Below, piece after piece: positions 60,410 through 64,000 of a stretch of DNA of 64,000 nucleotides. A model generated the notes under the pieces. That model was given only the letters and a program-made list of their open reading frames with translations. It had not been told where the DNA came from and did not search any database. The translations under genes were made by a program, and so were the position numbers. Numbering within the stretch: the stretch's first letter is position 1; each line of letters begins with the position of its first letter. This DNA comes from Syngnathus acus (taxonomy: Eukaryota; Chordata; Actinopteri; Syngnathiformes; Syngnathidae), in contig NC_051088.1 of assembly GCF_901709675.1 (NCBI RefSeq), forward strand, positions 6,957,693-7,021,692, given 5' to 3'.

Positions 60410-60825
60410 TTTATTTCGAACATTAAAGAAATACAAGAAAAAAAAAATAAAAATACAGAAAATGATAACTCCATAGTACAATAGAATATAAAAGAAAAAA
60501 GATATTGCATTATAATTTTCCTTTATCGTAATGTTCAAGGGCAGCTTGGGAAAATGTGTTAAATGTTACAAATGAATGTAACGATTTTAATTGCTTTATA
60601 GTGTGAGGGGGGTTCTCAGTGATCAAATATGCATGAGGACCAAAACAGAAAATTGTTTTGCGAACATGGCAACAATCAATGGATGAGGATTCATGACATT
60701 TACCTGAGGGAATTTTTGACCTTGTTACACAGAGACATTTTTGGCGTCCCGGACAGTTTGTCCACAGCGTCTTCATCCAAGATCTCTCTGTGGACTCTGT
60801 CAACAAGTTCTCCCCCCTCTGCCAT
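50884..60825 (-). CDS. slc26a6: SLC26A6-like anion exchanger, 18 coding exons, exons 12-13 frame-broken
   Basis: Multi-membrane-span Cl-/HCO3-/oxalate/sulfate exchanger with a C-terminal STAS domain. Exons: 60825-60704, 59609-59452, 59300-59190, 58778-58603, 58525-58361, 58230-58078, 57998-57916, 57850-57703, 57631-57518, 56309-56232, 55428-55333, 54665-54561, 54462-54394, 53742-53650, 52121-52008, 51840-51697, 51212-51158, 51011-50884. All have GT-AG boundaries. Key motifs: [17 protein letters not shown], the sulfate-transporter signature [20 protein letters not shown] (residues 104-123), two glycosylation sequons (NVT, NMS) in an outer loop, [45 protein letters not shown], and [14 protein letters not shown] in STAS. 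Predicted length is about 704 residues. It matches SLC26A6 better than A3 or A5. Exons 12 and 13 lack bases relative to the conserved frame, so as written it is disrupted. The C-terminus ends EVM. Confidence 0.88.
52318..52536 (+). repeat. Decayed CCATCC-family repeat in slc26a6 intron 14
   Basis: Starts CCATCCATTTTCTCCACCGC and, about 190 bp later, shows 'ACATGTGAAAACCACACAGG' and GCTGAGTAGAATTTGTGAA, matching the start and end of the fish repeat with a diverged middle. Confidence 0.5.
53762..53783. repeat. 22-base poly-G (poly-C on the gene strand) next to slc26a6 exon 14
   Basis: An uninterrupted run of 22 G on the plus strand, ending 19 bases upstream of the exon 14 acceptor on the gene strand. 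It occupies the place of the polypyrimidine tract, whose remaining sequence (AATCGTTGACTGCTGTAAG) is weak. Such a run is length-unstable and can form quadruplex structure. Confidence 0.95.
55849..56140. mobile_element. hAT-type MITE, 292 bp, with perfect 8-bp target duplication
   Basis: Terminal inverted repeats CAGAGGCGTAGCCAGGAATT and (right end) CCGGCTTGGCTACGCCTCTG bound the element. GTTGGTAT occurs directly on both sides (55841-55848 and 56141-56148). An 8-bp duplication with CAG...CTG termini is diagnostic of hAT elements. The interior has no open frame of note. It lies in slc26a6 intron 10. Confidence 0.9.
56387..57186. mobile_element. MITE C, 800 bp, CCGTAATTTTCGGAC ends
   Basis: The left end is TA-CCGTAATTTTCGGACTAT and the right end ATAGTCCGAAAATTACGG-TA, with subterminal GCGACTTATA boxes on both sides. 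Inside, a block of about 75 bp beginning GATCGATGGATTTAATGA is duplicated (about 56717 and 56866). It is a pogo/mariner-type MITE with TA duplication, in slc26a6 intron 9. Confidence 0.75.
58862..59032. mobile_element. Small MITE with AACCCCAATTCC inverted ends
   Basis: The left end AACCCCAATTCC and right end GGAATTGGGGTT are perfect 12-bp inverted repeats, with 'CAATGATTTGTAAATCTTTT' inside as in the common fish family. A half copy is at 22.7 kb. It lies in slc26a6 intron 3. Confidence 0.7.
59830..60047. mobile_element. Penelope-like terminal-repeat insertion (inverted pair)
   Basis: A 13-bp direct repeat ATGAGTAGAACGT (59817-59829 and 60048-60060) flanks the segment. Within it, 74-bp arms (59862-59935 and 59976-60049) are inverted repeats with one mismatch, separated by 40 bp. 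The right arm and spacer carry a hammerhead-like core. Hammerhead motifs in head-to-head terminal repeats are established for Penelope-like elements. The outermost arm bases overlap the repeat, so exact ends are uncertain. It lies in slc26a6 intron 1. Confidence 0.6.
59955..60000 (+). ncRNA. Hammerhead-ribozyme-like core
   Basis: CTGATGA (59963-59969), then stem II GGCGG/CCGCC (59971-59975 with 59982-59986), GAAAC (59987-59991) and GTC (59994-59996), in the order and spacing of a type I hammerhead. Stem III would be the palindrome ACATGT (59990-59995), with no loop, as in minimal dimeric hammerheads. Stem I pairs weakly (about 4 bp with a bulge). One extra A at 59970 between core and stem II may weaken activity. 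Confidence 0.5.
60374..60403. repeat. 30-base poly-T tract
   Basis: An uninterrupted run of 30 T, followed by AAAACG and A-rich sequence; possibly the A tail of a retroposed sequence on the minus strand. It lies in slc26a6 intron 1, about 300 bp from exon 1. Confidence 0.9.
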
Positions 60826-61751
60826 ATCTACAATGCAGAAGGTTAACAATAACACTATGATGGAATAATTAAAATACACATTATGTGTCCATACTTACTA
60901 AGCAAAGAGAATATGTAGTGACAAATACTCCGTGCTTTCCTGCTGTGGTAAAAACAATGAAAACTAAAAAAAAAATAAAATAACTTGAGTCTTCAGTTTG
61001 TTTTTCCCAAGTCAGACGGCAGCGCTGCCTAATAAACTCATCCAATTGAATAGAATCAAGTTGGTTAGGTCCTAAGATGACATCCTACAAAGTCCAATTC
61101 ATGACAAACGATTCCTTGCTATGTGCAGATATGTCCCCAGTCTTTCAATCGCATTTGTTCAAGAGTTTTCCATCTGATTCAAGTGGAGCAAGTCTTCAGT
61201 AACTTTCCTTAGCCAGAAAAAACAGTGGCGCACACTTATGGCGCCTCCTTTAACTCGAGCTCTTGTCATATCTTGCATTTGTGAGAGATTAGATAAGTCA
61301 GCCATTGGAGTCAGGATTGTTTCCTGTCCAATCATTACACCAGACAGAAGAAAATATGATGCCGGCTGGATTACTTTCAAAACAGATTCATATTTGAGCG
61401 ATTGATAGATTATTTTATTACGTGGAAGCAGAATTCCCCTTTGCTACTGAATCAGTTGGCCACATTTTAATCATGCGTGATCAATGATGTCATGATCAAA
61501 TGAAATATATCGCTTGCATCAGGTCAAAATCCCCTGTCATAATTTGGTAATTTTCCTATTATTGCTCAGTCTCTATTTGTGTGTTATTTTTCCAAATTAC
61601 TGACCAAAGTCTTGTGTTGAAAATAGCTTGCTCTCTTTGACAATGCTGATGGTTCAACAATTTATTTTATTAATTTTTATTTTATTATATTCTTTATTTT
61701 ACTATAACAAACACAAAAACATGTAGTCCTGGATATGACTACTGCACTATA

Positions 61752-61799
<48 letters not shown>

Positions 61800-63001
61800 A
61801 TTTTTTTTTTTATTTTTCACGGGTATTATCTGGAACAAGAACTTGCACTCACCATGGCAGTTGAAGGCGAGTGTTCCACCTTCGTCAAAGTTTATTTTTT
61901 ACAGACAACACCACTGTTGAATACTGTCCAGAAAACACAACAAAACGAAAACAAAATTCACAGAATGTGATACTGATGTCCACTCTTCACAAAGATGAAG
62001 TCGTGTCACCAGGAAGTCCATAATCATCATGAACCATAATAGAAAAATAAAGGAAGAGTGAACAACATGGACAAGCTGACTGGCCCACTTGCCAGCAAAT
62101 GACCAGGCCACACCCAACACTCTGTGACAAAATAAAGATCATAGCCACTGACACCATCAAGGGCCCTAACAGTCACAACACTACTTGATTGGTTTGATTT
62201 GTTGTTGTTTGTTTGCCCTTGTAAAAAAAAAAATACCCCAATAATAATTACATATTCCTATAATATATAATTATAATTGTATACAATTACATACATTGAC
62301 AAATGCAAGCGTGCTAAGTAGTAGATGTTTAATGAATGTTATAGTGCAATCACAGATTACGGCTGCATTCAATTACTAATGATGTTAGTGAAATGAAGTG
62401 CCAATTCTTTTTCAGGGCACCTCAAGATGCTGTGGGACGTACTGTATATGATTCCTATGTATGAATTCATATACACTGCAAAACTGTACGACTGCAAAAC
62501 GTTCTTAAAATTAGTATTTTTTTCACAAGAAATGTTTTATTTTCAGAAAATAGTCAGAAAACTGACCACTATCAAAGTTCCTCATTCAAAAAGCACTAAT
62601 ATTTCCCGAAATGTAACCACACATATTTAATAATAGTTTTAACTGCAAAATTGTTTGAATAAATTGGACTACAACATTTAGACTTCCACTTTGAATGGTG
62701 CCAGAGTTTTGAGCGGTATAACACATACATACAGAGGAAGCAGTCCAAGTTGTACATTCTAATTTATCTTGCATCAGAGGTAATTTCCTGGGAAGAGATG
62801 AATGAATAAAATTAAAACCTATGCATAACAAATAATTGCTATGCAAATCTAACAACTGTTTTGCTCAGCTATCCTCAGTTATAGAAAAATATCACTTTCT
62901 GATAAGATGTTCTAGGGTAGTTTGCATGAAGACAATCATTGACATTAAGGGTGTGGTACTTAAAGGGAACATGACTTTTTAATTGCTTGTACACAAATAC
63001 C
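60826..63001. other. Upstream region of slc26a6
   Basis: No coding exon could be supported between the slc26a6 ATG (60825) and the exon-like blocks at 63.0 kb. It should hold the slc26a6 promoter and any noncoding 5' exons, none of which I can place. It contains an (AT)n run at about 61755-61796 followed by a T-rich stretch. Short open frames here have no recognisable features. Confidence 0.4.
61755..61796. repeat. (AT)n microsatellite
   Basis: About 21 AT dinucleotides, directly followed by TTTATTTTTTTTTTTATTTT. Confidence 0.95.
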
Positions 63002-63405
63002 TCAAGAAGCACAGGCAGGGCTGATGCAACGATGGACGGCGTGATGGACTGATGGAAAGATGCAGGAGCTTGGCAGGCTGTTGGGAATGCAGCCGTGATA
63101 CCGAAGCTGGGATAAAAGACTCTCTATTGACACACACCACACTTCAAGTTTGACCTCACATAGTATGCACTTCAGTCACGTCATCAAAAATCACATTTAT
63201 AGATAAAGATGTTTGTGACACACACCTATCCATTGAAAAAAGAAACATGCAGGTGTCTGCCACTACTTGACGTCTAAATTGGGTGTGTGTAAGCTTGAGC
63301 ACGTGTCACAATGAATGAGAGGGGGAAAAAAAACATGCAATAAAACTGACCTGGGCATGAGGCCAGAAACACACGGATACTCCAGGCTTCAAAGTTCTCC
63401 ACGAG
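63002..63405 (-). pseudogene. 3'-terminal exons of a second SLC26A6-like gene (partial, right edge)
   Basis: The block 63405-63351 has a good acceptor (TTTTGTTCAACAG) and donor (CCCAG|GTCAG). It is 55 nt, exactly the length of slc26a6 exon 17, and encodes LVENFEAWSIRVFLASCP plus one base, collinear with [18 protein letters not shown]. After 244 bp another acceptor (TTTTATCCCAG, exon start 63106) opens ASVSRLH in the spliced frame. A block reading IFPSVHHAVHRC, like the STAS end [12 protein letters not shown], follows in a shifted frame with a stop at 63002-63004. This fits the last two exons of a tandem paralogue running off the window, with a frame lesion in the last exon. The exon 17 match is strong; the last exon, and pseudogene versus sequence error, are open. 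Confidence 0.55.
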
Positions 63406-63848
63406 CTGTTGAACAAAACATCACAAGCCTTGAGAGGATGCCATGACTAGTTTTATTCCAAGCAAAATCTGTGAAGAAGCTTGGCGGGTTTCCTTTTTAT
63501 TATTTTGCTTGTCAGTGAGGTCAAACATGTGATGAAGTCGTAACTAAGATTGGTTGGTCATTCATCAAAAACTGACAGTGTGCAATCAACAAAGTGTTTA
63601 TCAAATTTGGTGATAACGGAACCAATGAACGGTTTCGTATCACTCATAGAAGATGAGCATTTGAATTGGATTTTCTGAAAGGGGAGGAAAAAACTACGTT
63701 GTGCTCAAATTTAAAGTACAAGTTACTTGGCTACCACAATTTGACTTTCAATAAGCTTAGAAGAGATTTTACCACAAATTCTAAGTGTGTTTTGCTTATC
63801 TGCAAATTAAATATGAGATGAGGATTATTTTTCATACAACGCAATCGA

Positions 63849-63931
63849 CTGGCAACCAGTGCAGCATATATCTTGCTTCTCACCCACACTCTGCTCACCT
63901 ATGACCGTGAACAGGATAAGCGGTAGGAAAT
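63849..63931 (-). repeat. Fish dispersed repeat fragment, reverse orientation
   Basis: ACTGGCAACCAGTGCAGCAT at the start and GTGAACAGGATAAGCGGTAG near the end are the reverse complement of the CCATCC-family repeat. Confidence 0.55.
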
Positions 63932-64000
63932 AATTAATAAGTTAACTGCATATTGAAAACACAACATACTGACATACATGTATTGAAGACATAACAAGGA

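Overview
This window looks like nuclear DNA from a teleost fish, probably a percomorph. It has spliced genes with GT-AG introns. Introns and intergenic DNA are full of fish-type repeats: L2-like LINE 3' ends, the 'CCATCCATTTTCT...GGGCGTGCTGGAGCC' repeat, CCGTA-ended MITEs, a hAT MITE, a Penelope-like remnant and an internally deleted LTR retrotransposon. The species cannot be fixed from sequence alone.

Three complete gene models and the tail of a fourth all lie on the minus strand. From the right edge: (1) two terminal-type exons at 63.0-63.4 kb that match the last exons of an SLC26A6-like anion exchanger, the end of a gene lying mostly outside the window; (2) a complete 18-exon slc26a6-like gene at 60825-50884, whose exons 12 and 13 carry several 1-base frame breaks; (3) an unrecognised giant gene at 48348-28882, with a 190-bp first coding exon and one uninterrupted 18.4-kb second exon encoding roughly 6,200 residues, mostly acidic 19-residue Ser-Pro-Gln repeats organised at several levels; (4) mgll (monoglyceride lipase) at 22222-3729 in seven coding exons, with catalytic Ser, Asp and His all present.

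Intervals: 1-3728 is the region 3' of mgll (possible long 3' UTR). 3.7-22.2 kb is mgll with large repeat-filled introns; intron 1 holds a 2.1-kb MITE that contains a 251-bp tandem array. 22.2-28.9 kb is intergenic, with LINE debris and an LTR element with both LTRs but little coding content. 28.9-48.3 kb is the giant gene. 48.3-50.9 kb is a short intergenic spacer. 50.9-60.8 kb is slc26a6. 60.8-63.0 kb is a repeat-poor, AT-rich spacer with low-complexity tracts.

The genes share strand but show no obvious common pathway: mgll is a lipid hydrolase, slc26a6 an apical Cl-/HCO3-/oxalate/sulfate exchanger, and the giant protein has no function I can assign. The most unusual features are the giant hierarchical-repeat exon with two homopolymer frame breaks, the clustered lesions in slc26a6, the sign of a tandem slc26a6 array, and a hammerhead-ribozyme-like core inside a Penelope-like insertion.
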